Of a stretch of 37,775 nucleotides of DNA, positions 1-6,324 are shown in pieces. Source of the stretch: a virus. Every line of letters begins with the position of its first letter. The stretch's first letter is position 1. The DNA lies in IMG/VR virus record IMGVR_UViG_3300044952_000207, positions 1 to 37,775 of that record, one strand, 5' to 3'. Both the position numbers and the translations under genes were made by a program. The notes under the pieces were generated by a model. The model was given only the letters and a program-made list of their open reading frames with translations. It searched no databases and had not been told where the DNA came from.

Positions 1-1252
1 ATTTTACTGCTTGCGCTTGTGGCATATTGGCATTTGCGACGACATAAGACATCACGCCCTGCACGATCTCTGCCATGTCGCCCGTATCATTCTCGGCTTG
101 TATGAATAGGCTTTTGAGTTGCCGCTTTGGCTTAATACCAAAGAACGGCAGCCCCAATGCCCAGAACATCGATGCCTGCACCGTCAACGATGATTTGCCA
201 ACGCCGGACTGCCCAACAATGAGCAACTGACCACCTTGGCATACCCACCGATCTCCGAGAAGCGTCGTGTTGTCCTCCTTTGGGACGAATTGGAACAGCT
301 CCTCGAATGAGTGCATCTCCACTCCTACCATCGATGGATCGGTTGCGTTCTTAATTGCCGAAACGATTGTTTTTTTGTTTGTGTCTTTTGCTTCCACCCA
401 ATCATTTGCGTCCTTGAAATTTGATGGAGTTCTAACGCGAAGAATCGTTTTGCATGATGAAATGGCATCCTGCATCCAGATTTCGGATGGTATTTTGCCA
501 TCCTTTTTCGGTTCGTCATTTTGCGGGAAAGCATAGACCTGTCGGTCTTGAGAAAATTGTGCGATGCACTTTCCGTTGCTTGCCCCGCGAGATGCTACCC
601 ATAAAACGCTACTCCAGTCGTCACCGAGCTTATCTGCAATCGCTAGCAAGTCCCATTGAGACTCAAAAAAGTAGACGTTCTTGGAGTTTTGATCACCAAA
701 TACAAGTGGAACATTCTGAGTTCCCTTTGGCTCAAATCTCCATGCGCCGTTATCGCAACGGACGTGAGCACCATCGCCAGATTTAAATGCCGGTTGATCT
801 CCAGCTGCGCCAAGGATGTCGTTGTCGCGAGCGGTCTTCATTATATTGAAAGATAAGCTCCTCTGTTCCGCTAATGATCTCAGGAAGTCATCTGTTGCTT
901 CCGACTTGTATTTGCTCCAGTCGGATGCTGTCGGAGTGCTCGTCTTTATCTTAAAGCGTGCAGGCTCAGGCCGATTGTTTTGGATCGGCATTCCTGCAAG
1001 TTCAGCGTAAGCCAACATGGCATTATGGTTGCTTTTGTTTTCGAGCTTGGCTAGGAAGTCGATCTCGTCTCCACCTTCGCCTGTGCCGTGGTCTTTCCAT
1101 CGCCATCTTCCGTCTAAATTGTAGATACCAAATGATGGCGTCTTTTCATCGCGGAAGGGTGATTTAGACTTTGATTTGGCGTAATCTCCCAAACCTAGTT
1201 TTGCCATGAGTTCTGGTAATGGCAGGCATTGCCGGGCTTCTTCGATGTTCAT
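1..1252 (-). CDS. Primase-helicase, N-terminal 417 codons (runs off left edge; continues at 36917-37775)
   Basis: Replicative primase-helicase. ATG at 1252-1250 overlaps the stop of the upstream 81-residue gene (ATGA). Residues about 10-60 align with a CHC2 primase zinc domain (SPFRDEKTPSF, then GGDEIDF), but the usual Cys/His ligands are gone. A toprim-like region follows (FFESQWDLLA; then AFPQNDEPKKDG, where the first Asp of the usual DxD pair is replaced). The Walker A of a RecA/RepA-type (AAA_25) helicase is G347-QSGVGKS-S355. The frame is open to base 2 and matches that of the right-hand part, giving 657 residues over the junction. Domain reading comes from motifs. Whether the degenerate primase half still primes is unknown. 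Confidence 0.85.
   Translation of the reverse strand, partial: MNIEEARQCLPLPELMAKLGLGDYAKSKSKSPFRDEKTPSFGIYNLDGRWRWKDHGTGEGGDEIDFLAKLENKSNHNAMLAYAELAGMPIQNNRPEPARFKIKTSTPTASDWSKYKSEATDDFLRSLAEQRSLSFNIMKTARDNDILGAAGDQPAFKSGDGAHVRCDNGAWRFEPKGTQNVPLVFGDQNSKNVYFFESQWDLLAIADKLGDDWSSVLWVASRGASNGKCIAQFSQDRQVYAFPQNDEPKKDGKIPSEIWMQDAISSCKTILRVRTPSNFKDANDWVEAKDTNKKTIVSAIKNATDPSMVGVEMHSFEELFQFVPKEDNTTLLGDRWVCQGGQLLIVGQSGVGKSSLTVQASMFWALGLPFFGIKPKRQLKSLFIQAENDTGDMAEIVQGVMSYVVANANMPQAQAVK
12..137. repeat. Terminal direct repeat, left copy (contig closure)
   Basis: Identical over 126 bases to 37650-37775. Bases 1-11 align with 37639-37649 except at 2, 5 and 11. It lies inside the primase-helicase gene and keeps its frame, so it marks a circular or circularly permuted map rather than a duplicated gene. 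Confidence 0.97.
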
Positions 1253-1494
1253 TTCAGCCCCCCGTCAAGATACCACCAACCTTGGTCGTCTTTGTGTAGT
1301 TTACCCTGCATTGCCATGTGATCGAGCACATGGTCTGCTAGTTTTTTGGCTGCCTGCCAATAAGCAGGATGAGCGCCGTAAGGCAATAATTGCTGTGCTA
1401 TGTCGAGCCTATCGATTGCGCCGCGTCGGCGCGATGAATTGAAGGCCCGAATGACATACTCTTCGAGAGCATGATCGGGAAGTTCCGTTTGCAT
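1249..1494 (-). CDS. Small protein, winged-helix-like, upstream of primase-helicase
   Basis: 81 residues starting MQTELPDHALEE. An upstream ATG at 1545 would place the start inside the long hairpin at 1499-1567, so the ATG just after that hairpin is preferred. The body is helical (about residues 18-60) and ends in KDDQGWWYLDGG, which looks like a wing or beta-hairpin, so a small DNA-binding protein is possible. The stop overlaps the primase-helicase ATG (ATGA), implying translational coupling and a replication role. No family recognised. Confidence 0.7.
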   Translation of the reverse strand: MQTELPDHALEEYVIRAFNSSRRRGAIDRLDIAQQLLPYGAHPAYWQAAKKLADHVLDHMAMQGKLHKDDQGWWYLDGGLK

Positions 1495-1498
1495 AATG

Positions 1499-1567
1499 TA
1501 AAAAAATCCCTTCGTGCTTGTCGGATGAAAAATTGGCCCATGCAAAGGCTACGACGCGCACGAAGGG
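1499..1567 (-). terminator. Long hairpin with U-tract (terminator or attenuator)
   Basis: On the minus strand CCCTTCGTGC (1567-1558) pairs perfectly with GCACGAAGGG (1517-1508), followed by A and seven T (1506-1500). Inside, GTCG/CGAC (1555-1552 and 1523-1520) can stack as a second helix. The unpaired loop is large. It ends only a few bases before the ATG at 1494, so it may attenuate or structure the leader of the primase operon. Confidence 0.55.
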
Positions 1568-1637
1568 AAAATGGATTTTGTTTGTGTTTGGGTTGCATGA
1601 ATTGAAAGGCTTTTTCACGGCCTAGGTTTGAATATAT

Positions 1638-1829
1638 TTACTTGTCTCTGTTTGTCAAATAACGCTGCAAAGTCTCCTCGGCCTCCTCCTCGATCCACCG
1701 CGTGGCCTGAGTAACAACCTCAACCCACTTGCCGTCGATCTGGACTTCCCAGTCCCACCTATAGCAGTCGTCTTGGTGGTTTGGCCAGCACCTGAGCGGA
1801 TAGCCGCGCCAATTCATTTTGTCATTCAT
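1638..1829 (-). CDS. Small hypothetical protein, Trp-rich
   Basis: 63 residues from the ATG at 1829, which overlaps the stop of the preceding 41-residue ORF. A longer version from 1880 would overlap that ORF by about 60 bases. Several tryptophans (MNWRG, CYRWDWEVQ) with a central beta segment and a charged C-terminal helix (RWIEEEAEETLQRYL). No family recognised. It is part of the early/replication operon. Confidence 0.6.
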   Translation of the reverse strand: MNDKMNWRGYPLRCWPNHQDDCYRWDWEVQIDGKWVEVVTQATRWIEEEAEETLQRYLTNRDK

Positions 1830-1947
1830 CTTGGCCGGATAGGAATTGGCGGAGTCGTCGGTTGTCTTTTCGCAGTTCATCGTTTTCGTTATCTAAGTAT
1901 TCGATACGTTTGTTTAATAGCTCTACAAGCAATTCAAGATCAGCCAT
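1822..1947 (-). CDS. 41-residue coiled-coil peptide
   Basis: ATG at 1947 preceded by AAAGGAAAT, one of the few good Shine-Dalgarno sequences here. The product starts MADLELLVELLNKRIEYLD and is almost entirely one charged heptad-type helix (LELLVELLNKRI, LDNENDELRKDNRRLRQFL), likely an oligomerising peptide. The stop overlaps the start of the next gene. It is below the usual gene-calling length; its support is the SD, the helix pattern and the fit between neighbours. Confidence 0.6.
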   Translation of the reverse strand: MADLELLVELLNKRIEYLDNENDELRKDNRRLRQFLSGQDE

Positions 1948-1954
1948 ATTTCCT

Positions 1955-2164
1955 TTAACTAGTCTTGCGAGATTTAACATCTTTGTGATGCCTTCGAACA
2001 TAATCTGAGATTCTTTCTAAGTGTTGTTCCGCCAATACTCTCCCCTCCGGCGTGTCATCGTATGTATGCTGGTAGACCGGTAGCGGGTCGCCCCGTTCCA
2101 ACCTAAGCCCAATAGGACATTCATTCATGCAAATACACAACCGGAGTGAGAGAGATCCGTTCAT
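1955..2164 (-). CDS. Hypothetical protein, Cys-containing N-terminus
   Basis: 69 residues, beginning three bases after the SSB-like gene. The N-terminal half has three cysteines (LCICMNECPIG) and an IGLRLERGDPLP segment; the C-terminal half is a basic helix (LEHL-type, RRHHKDVKSRK). The cysteines could bind a metal but there is no complete zinc-finger pattern. It sits in the recombination/replication operon. Function not recognised. Confidence 0.65.
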   Translation of the reverse strand: MNGSLSLRLCICMNECPIGLRLERGDPLPVYQHTYDDTPEGRVLAEQHLERISDYVRRHHKDVKSRKTS

Positions 2165-2167
2165 TTA

Positions 2168-2674
2168 TTAAAACGGAATGTCGTCGGTTTCGTCTTGGGG
2201 TTGAGCAACGAAGCCGTTGCTTTTGGCAACGATGTGCTTGTCTTGCTTGGCCGCTGGTTTGCGGCGGTTGCCGAGCCACTTGGCTTTTTCGTCACCGAAT
2301 AACCAGCGCTCGACGCAGTTGAACTGGTGGTCGGGGTTGGTCTGTCCTGGCTCGACGCCGATAAGACAAACTCCTTTTTCGCCAATTAGGTCTTCGGCTT
2401 CGACCGTGACGTCTTCGCCTGGGATGACTGCGCGACCGATGCTGGATAGCACTTGATCGACTTTCCACGCCGCCTTGGGAGTGAATGTGAGATGCTCCCA
2501 CATCTTCGGACCCTCGATGCCGCCTTCAAGGATGACGGCAACGTCAAGCTTGATCGTCGGGTTGCCTGCTTGGCTTGTCTTCTCAACGGCTTTCACGATC
2601 TCGACTTCGTATGTTCCAGGCTCGACGTAGTAAATTGCGGCCTGCTTTGGTTCGCTTGCTTTGTATGTTGGCAT
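2168..2674 (-). CDS. SSB-like protein (DUF669-type)
   Basis: 168 residues. The N-terminal about 120 residues are beta-rich (GTYEVEIVKAVEKTS, TIKLDVAVILEGG), matching the pattern of phage DUF669 single-strand-binding-like proteins. The C-terminus is a disordered linker ending in DETDDIPF, the acidic tip typical of SSB proteins that recruits partner enzymes. It is followed by the exonuclease, Sak4-like ATPase and resolvase, a standard phage recombination set. The ATG has no SD but the A-rich leader AAAATAGAAAA shared with two other genes. Family call from motif and context. Confidence 0.75.
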   Translation of the reverse strand: MPTYKASEPKQAAIYYVEPGTYEVEIVKAVEKTSQAGNPTIKLDVAVILEGGIEGPKMWEHLTFTPKAAWKVDQVLSSIGRAVIPGEDVTVEAEDLIGEKGVCLIGVEPGQTNPDHQFNCVERWLFGDEKAKWLGNRRKPAAKQDKHIVAKSNGFVAQPQDETDDIPF

Positions 2675-2771
2675 TTGTATTTTCTATTTTGTTTGTTGTT
2701 GGTCAGCGTTTTTTAGGATGCGCTGCCCCCTTTTGCCCCTGCCGCCGGATATTTCCAGCAAGGCGAGGAAA
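2675..2771. promoter_or_regulatory. Leader of the SSB-like gene with A-rich motif and small dyad
   Basis: A 97-base spacer on the minus strand. It holds a purine-rich run, a CAGCG/CGCTG dyad flanking an A-rich loop, and then ACAAACAAAATAGAAAA just before the ATG. Near-copies of this leader precede 4796 and 5872. No convincing -35/-10 pair was seen. Confidence 0.4.
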
Positions 2772-3785
2772 TTATTTAACTTTGGTCTGTCTAAGTTGCG
2801 TTGTCGGTGATCCCGCCTTTATCGCCGTTGTGTCTGGTTCCACGCCGTTATTGGCGCAAAACTCAATATAACTCTTTTCCGATAGCTTACCGCCCATCGC
2901 GAGTATTAATGTCTCTTTGCTGATACCTTCGGAGGCTTTAGCGATGGCTTCATGCTCCACAAACCTCCTGCCGCTTACGCTTGTGAGTTTCCAGCCTGCC
3001 ACCTCGTCCCCGCTTTCGAGACGGGTCTTGAGATGACCGAGTAGCGGTTCCGCGATCTCCTTTTCCGCCAGTTTCCATTCGCGAATGAAAGACCCTAGTG
3101 ACTCTGGCGTGGCAAGGATGCGATCTTTGATGGCCTCGATGCTGTTGCCGGTTGCTTCGGGAATGAGCGCGATAGCACTTTCGGCCTGCCGCACGATGGC
3201 GTGGCAGTTATTAAAATGCTTACACCATGAACAATACTCGCAAGGCGTCGGCTTCGCCTCCGCGCTTGTTGCGCGGTCGATAACTCTCTGCGTGCCTTGT
3301 TTGGCTTCCTCGTATGTAAAATCATACGAGCGGATCATTGATTGATCGACGTATATGACATGGGCAGTCCAAGACATTTCAAAATTGTCTTCCATGCAAG
3401 CCAAAGAGTAGGCCATCAGCTGATTTCTGTAATCCCGCACCTGTCCTGTTTTTATGTCTGCGACCCATTTCTGCTCTTTACAGACTGCGTCCGCCGTGCC
3501 GAGCTTTGATAGTCCAGGAACTGCCATCGCCAGATATTCTTCGCGGGTTTCGATGAACGAATGCCGAGCGAGTCGCTTGAGTTGTTTAACCCCGAAGTCG
3601 ATGGGACTAAAATCAAACCCGACGACAGCCGCCATAGGCTCAAGCTCATTTCCTGCTATTATGTTTCGGATCGCAAGATCGACCGCCGTGCCGCGCTCCG
3701 CTGCCGCACTCGTTCCGCTTGCGCCCTCGAAGAGAGCGCATTCGGCAAGTTTGGGAAGCGTTGAAGGTGATATTTCTTTACTCAT
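2772..3785 (-). CDS. PD-(D/E)XK exonuclease, DUF2800/Cas4-like
   Basis: 337 residues. The N-terminus (PSTLPKLAECALFEG, then AERGTAVDLAIRNII) resembles the substrate-entry region of DUF2800/RecB-type nucleases. The catalytic core shows TADAVCKEQKWVADIKTG with the D-x-K of the PD-(D/E)XK fold. A cysteine set (CEYCSWCKHFNNC) resembles the iron-sulfur cluster ligands of Cas4/AddB nucleases. It would resect double-strand ends to give the single strands bound by the SSB-like protein and used by the Sak4-like ATPase next door. Assignment by motif. Confidence 0.8.
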   Translation of the reverse strand: MSKEISPSTLPKLAECALFEGASGTSAAAERGTAVDLAIRNIIAGNELEPMAAVVGFDFSPIDFGVKQLKRLARHSFIETREEYLAMAVPGLSKLGTADAVCKEQKWVADIKTGQVRDYRNQLMAYSLACMEDNFEMSWTAHVIYVDQSMIRSYDFTYEEAKQGTQRVIDRATSAEAKPTPCEYCSWCKHFNNCHAIVRQAESAIALIPEATGNSIEAIKDRILATPESLGSFIREWKLAEKEIAEPLLGHLKTRLESGDEVAGWKLTSVSGRRFVEHEAIAKASEGISKETLILAMGGKLSEKSYIEFCANNGVEPDTTAIKAGSPTTQLRQTKVK

Positions 3786-3839
3786 TTTATTTCAATTCCT
3801 TAAGGTATAAGTGCCGTTACAAATAATGGGTAGTATTTG

Positions 3840-4796
3840 TCACGAGTTTGCCGCTCTCCACTCGACCGCCGTATTGACGAATTGATCGACCCGAAGCGCA
3901 ACGCGGTGTAGGTATTCCGGCGCACAGTCGCGCCATGTCTGTTCTGATGTTAGGACGCCGCGAGCAATTAGAAACTGGTTGACAGCTCCTTCGTGCTCTG
4001 CGAGTCGTGCTTGCCATAGCGGCCTCCAAACTGTCGCGCCTAATCCGACCATTTCGTCGGCTTCAACGATATGATCTGGCTGTTTAGTTGCAACAGCTTC
4101 GAACAAATGCGCAACCGATGCCCATTCGAGCGGGAGTTCCTCCGCAAGGCCGCTGCGCGTCTTAGCGTCGTATGCCGCGCTGTGCGTCGTTAGGATGATG
4201 CGCTCCTTGCCGCCGATGCCTTTACCTTTGCCGGAGTCGGTAGTGCTTACTTTGGTTTTGAAACGCAAGAACCAAAGCTCGTCCGCGAACTCTTTCAAGA
4301 GCGGCGCCGATTGTTTACTGAGCTTCAACTCGTAGCGGTCATATGCTGCGAGAGCGTCTGGAGCCTCGAAGCGGACGATTTTGGAGTGAGCGATCATCAC
4401 CACGTTCTTGCCGGCGTCAATGAGTTGATCGACGGACGACAAGAACCGGCTCATTCTTTCCGCGACCATAACCCACCCCTTACCAAAGCCGAAGTCTTCG
4501 ACGCTGGTCTTCTTGGTCGAAGCGAGTAGGTCTTCAACGCATAGGCGTTCCGCCCAGTCTGCCGAGTCGATGACGATGGTTTTGTAGTCTGTAGCTTTAG
4601 CCTCGGCTAGAGCGTCCGTCAGTTGCTTCCACGTCCCGATCTCGCAGCGGTCAACGTCCAGGTGGGATGTTCCGCCCTCGATGTCCAAGAATAGCGGCCT
4701 TGGGAATTTGGCCGCGAATGTGCTTTTGCCTACGCTCTCAACTCCGTAGATGACGACGCGCTGGGCGCGTGTTTGTTTTCCTTTTGTTATTTTCAT
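3840..4796 (-). CDS. Sak4-like RecA-fold ATPase (single-strand annealing recombinase, AAA_24)
   Basis: 318 residues. Walker A is G18-VESVGKST-F27, followed by FPRPLFLDIEGG, characteristic of the AAA_24/Sak4 group. Walker B is YKTIVIDSADW (about 71-81). Sak4 proteins pair single strands with the help of a cognate SSB, and this gene sits with an SSB-like protein, an exonuclease and a resolvase, fitting that role. The C-terminal about 60 residues are helical and extra to the core. The ATG is six bases after the resolvase stop, behind the shared AAAATAGAAAA leader. Confidence 0.8.
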   Translation of the reverse strand: MKITKGKQTRAQRVVIYGVESVGKSTFAAKFPRPLFLDIEGGTSHLDVDRCEIGTWKQLTDALAEAKATDYKTIVIDSADWAERLCVEDLLASTKKTSVEDFGFGKGWVMVAERMSRFLSSVDQLIDAGKNVVMIAHSKIVRFEAPDALAAYDRYELKLSKQSAPLLKEFADELWFLRFKTKVSTTDSGKGKGIGGKERIILTTHSAAYDAKTRSGLAEELPLEWASVAHLFEAVATKQPDHIVEADEMVGLGATVWRPLWQARLAEHEGAVNQFLIARGVLTSEQTWRDCAPEYLHRVALRVDQFVNTAVEWRAANS

Positions 4797-4799
4797 TTT

Positions 4800-5240
4800 C
4801 TATTTTCCTTTGTTGTTGTTTGCTGCGAATACGGCCACAGCGAGTGCCGCCCAAGTGTGCGACTTAATTCCGTAAGTCGGCCCTGGGGTTTTCTTCGTTC
4901 CCTGCGGCCCGATGAGATCGAGCAATGCCTGACGCACGTTGGCGTCCTTGGCTCGCATCGTTCCGCAGAGAAAAAGTTTGATATCCTTCCGAAAGATCAA
5001 CTCGACGTCCACCCGTGCAACCTCGATGAAGCGCCCGATCCAGACGCACGTTTCAAATGTCGAAGCCCCGACTGCCATTCCGTAGCTGGCGATCATCTCG
5101 CAAACGCACCGAGTGTATTCGCGACCGATGAGAATCTGGCGGATCTCGGCATTTGGAAGGTGGCCGTGATCAACAATCTTTTGTTGGTCGTATTGCACGA
5201 ACGCGGTGTGCGTCGTTCCTGGATCGAGTGCTAATATCAT
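4800..5240 (-). CDS. RuvC-like Holliday junction resolvase
   Basis: 146 residues beginning MILALDPGTTHTAF, the first RuvC motif with catalytic D6. E48 in CEMIASYG is the second acidic position. The late motif is KDANVRQALLDLIG (D99) then GIKSHTWAALAVAV, where His128 stands where RuvC often has Asp, as in phage members with a final H-x-x-A pattern. It would resolve recombination branches before packaging. It overlaps the upstream 116-residue gene by about 70 bases. Fold call fairly safe; activity not tested. Confidence 0.75.
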   Translation of the reverse strand: MILALDPGTTHTAFVQYDQQKIVDHGHLPNAEIRQILIGREYTRCVCEMIASYGMAVGASTFETCVWIGRFIEVARVDVELIFRKDIKLFLCGTMRAKDANVRQALLDLIGPQGTKKTPGPTYGIKSHTWAALAVAVFAANNNKGK

Positions 5241-5520
5241 GGTTCAATGCTTTCGTTTTAATTTTGTCGGCTGGCAGGGCAAGGACATCGCAGATGCCTT
5301 GGAATGCTTTGCTTTTGATGAAGTAAATTGCCGAGTTGCGATCAAGTTCCTGTTCTTCGTTTAGTTGTCGGCTCAAGAAAACCTTTTCGCTTTGTAGGTC
5401 GACAACGGTCTGCTGTATCATCCCGCAAAGAAGGTTGCGGGTGAATTGGCATTCGGCGTCATGTAGTTCTTCGGCTGTCACTAGCGGCGCTCCCGTTTTA
5501 TCTGGCGGTTCATCCACCAT
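5170..5520 (-). CDS. Hypothetical protein in recombination operon
   Basis: 116 residues, largely helical and charged (about residues 17-80: EELHDAECQFTRNLL, SEKVFLSRQLNEEQ), ending in a basic Arg-rich tail. It overlaps the end of the 50-residue membrane ORF upstream and the start of the resolvase downstream. It lies in the recombination operon, so it may assist the resolvase or nuclease, but I recognise no family and assign no function. A shorter product ending before the overlap cannot be excluded. Confidence 0.6.
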   Translation of the reverse strand: MVDEPPDKTGAPLVTAEELHDAECQFTRNLLCGMIQQTVVDLQSEKVFLSRQLNEEQELDRNSAIYFIKSKAFQGICDVLALPADKIKTKALNHDISTRSRNDAHRVRAIRPTKDC

Positions 5521-5633
5521 TTGCGAGTCTGTTCCATTTCGCAGGTGGCTTTAATGTTGCCGATTAGGTATCCGGCGATGAATGCACAGCAAGTGCAGAT
5601 TCCAAATAGGGCGAGAAATGTTAGTGGTTCCAT
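5481..5633 (-). CDS. 50-residue single-pass membrane protein
   Basis: Reads MEPLTFLALFGICTCC, continuing as a hydrophobic helix to about residue 26, then a basic tail ending QIKRERR. Three cysteines lie in or near the membrane segment (C13, C15, C16). It starts 14 bases after the preceding gene, fills an otherwise empty gap and overlaps the next gene by 40 bases. No SD (TAAATATATG). Expected topology: N-terminus outside, positive C-terminus in the cytoplasm. Function unknown; a small membrane tether or host-interaction peptide is a guess. Confidence 0.5.
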   Translation of the reverse strand: MEPLTFLALFGICTCCAFIAGYLIGNIKATCEMEQTRKWWMNRQIKRERR

Positions 5634-5647
5634 ATATTTAGTTAGTG

Positions 5648-5872
5648 TTAGATTGCTTTGAAGACTGGGGCCATGCTGTAACGCTCAGGCATGATGAACT
5701 CGCATCCATCTGAATCAATTAATACTTTTTTGCGCTTTTCATCGTTCATCCATTTGATGACTGCAAATGCTCCCTTGCGGCTTAACACTTCTAATGTGTA
5801 AATGCAGTTGTAATCGCAAATGCTGCGGGTTGTGAGAGTCTGTCCGGCTTTGATTGTTTTCGTTGTTTCCAT
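5648..5872 (-). CDS. Hypothetical protein, beta-rich
   Basis: 74 residues beginning METTKTIKAGQTLTTRS. The predicted pattern is small beta-barrel-like (CIYTLEVLSRKGAFAVIKWM, then KKVLIDSDGCEFIMPERYS). It is the first gene after the 173-base gap with a hairpin and a possible promoter, and is preceded by the A-rich leader AAAATAGAAAACC. No family recognised; probably an early protein. Confidence 0.7.
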   Translation of the reverse strand: METTKTIKAGQTLTTRSICDYNCIYTLEVLSRKGAFAVIKWMNDEKRKKVLIDSDGCEFIMPERYSMAPVFKAI

Positions 5873-5961
5873 TTTTGGTTTTCTATTTTTGTTTCTGTCG
5901 TCAGCGGTCTTCGCTTTCGATGTGCAAATCCTCCTTCATTCCCTTTAATATGAAAAGAAAA

Positions 5962-6006
5962 ATTTTCGCGAAGTGCGAAAATAATTCTTGGGAAAAGTCT
6001 TTACAA
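5962..6006 (-). promoter_or_regulatory. Candidate promoter and hairpin ahead of the recombination operon
   Basis: On the minus strand TTGTAA (6006-6001), 17 bases, TATTTT (5983-5978) resembles a weak sigma70 promoter. The -10 overlaps a perfect 8-bp dyad ATTTTCGC/GCGAAAAT (5982-5975 and 5969-5962) with a 5-base loop. That dyad is followed by a T-rich stretch, so it could also be a weak terminator for the upstream gene. Downstream, AAGGAGG lies at about 5928-5934 inside a 12-codon mini-ORF (MKEDLHIESEDR) before the 5872 gene. Confidence 0.35.
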
Positions 6007-6045
6007 ATGAGCGCAACCAATGCCCATGCGCCTCTGCGGGCTTTT

Positions 6046-6324
6046 TTATTTTGAGATCGGGCGGTATAAATTTACCTCGCGAGCGCCCTGCCTTGTCTGT
6101 ATCGTTGCCTTTTTTGATTCAAGCGTCCCTTTTTTGATGGCAGTTTCAACTCGGCAAGAAATCGCGGCAACGGTCATCTTTGATTCCGTTGAAATTGCGC
6201 GGATGGTCTTCCATCCTTGCTTGGCTAGGTCTTTTTCGTTCTCAACTTTCGTTGTATCGTAGAAGCTCTCCCACGCTTTATTTACAGCGGCAAGAGCCAA
6301 GGGTTGTTTATTTTTCGTTCGCAT
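6046..6324 (-). CDS. Small winged-helix/HTH DNA-binding protein
   Basis: 92 residues. A helix-turn-helix-like stretch (KTIRAISTESKMTVAAIS, then CRVETAIKKGTLESKKA) is followed by a beta wing (TIQTRQGAREVNLYRPIS), the order of a winged-helix domain. It overlaps the end of the phosphoesterase gene by 43 bases and precedes the hairpin and promoter region at 5962-6006, so it could regulate the recombination operon. DNA binding is inferred from the pattern only. Confidence 0.6.
   Translation of the reverse strand: MRTKNKQPLALAAVNKAWESFYDTTKVENEKDLAKQGWKTIRAISTESKMTVAAISCRVETAIKKGTLESKKATIQTRQGAREVNLYRPISK

Noticed and set aside
12-137. Biological direct terminal repeat (physical genome ends)
   Set aside because: It lies inside a gene that stays in frame across it, and a GpA-type terminase usually makes short cohesive ends. 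Assembly overlap of a circular or permuted map explains it better.
2675-2771. A 25-codon TTG-started peptide ahead of the SSB-like gene
   Set aside because: No SD, low-complexity Gly/Lys/Arg content and no overlap logic with its neighbours.
5894-5932. 12-codon leader peptide MKEDLHIESEDR with AAGGAGG nearby
   Set aside because: The purine run lies inside the mini-ORF rather than before it, and no regulatory codon run is present. Kept only as a remark under the promoter.
6020-6054. Plus-strand terminator (GCCC...GGGC then TTTTTTATTTT)
   Set aside because: The stem is weak with mismatches and no plus-strand gene precedes it; it overlaps the 3' side of a minus-strand gene.
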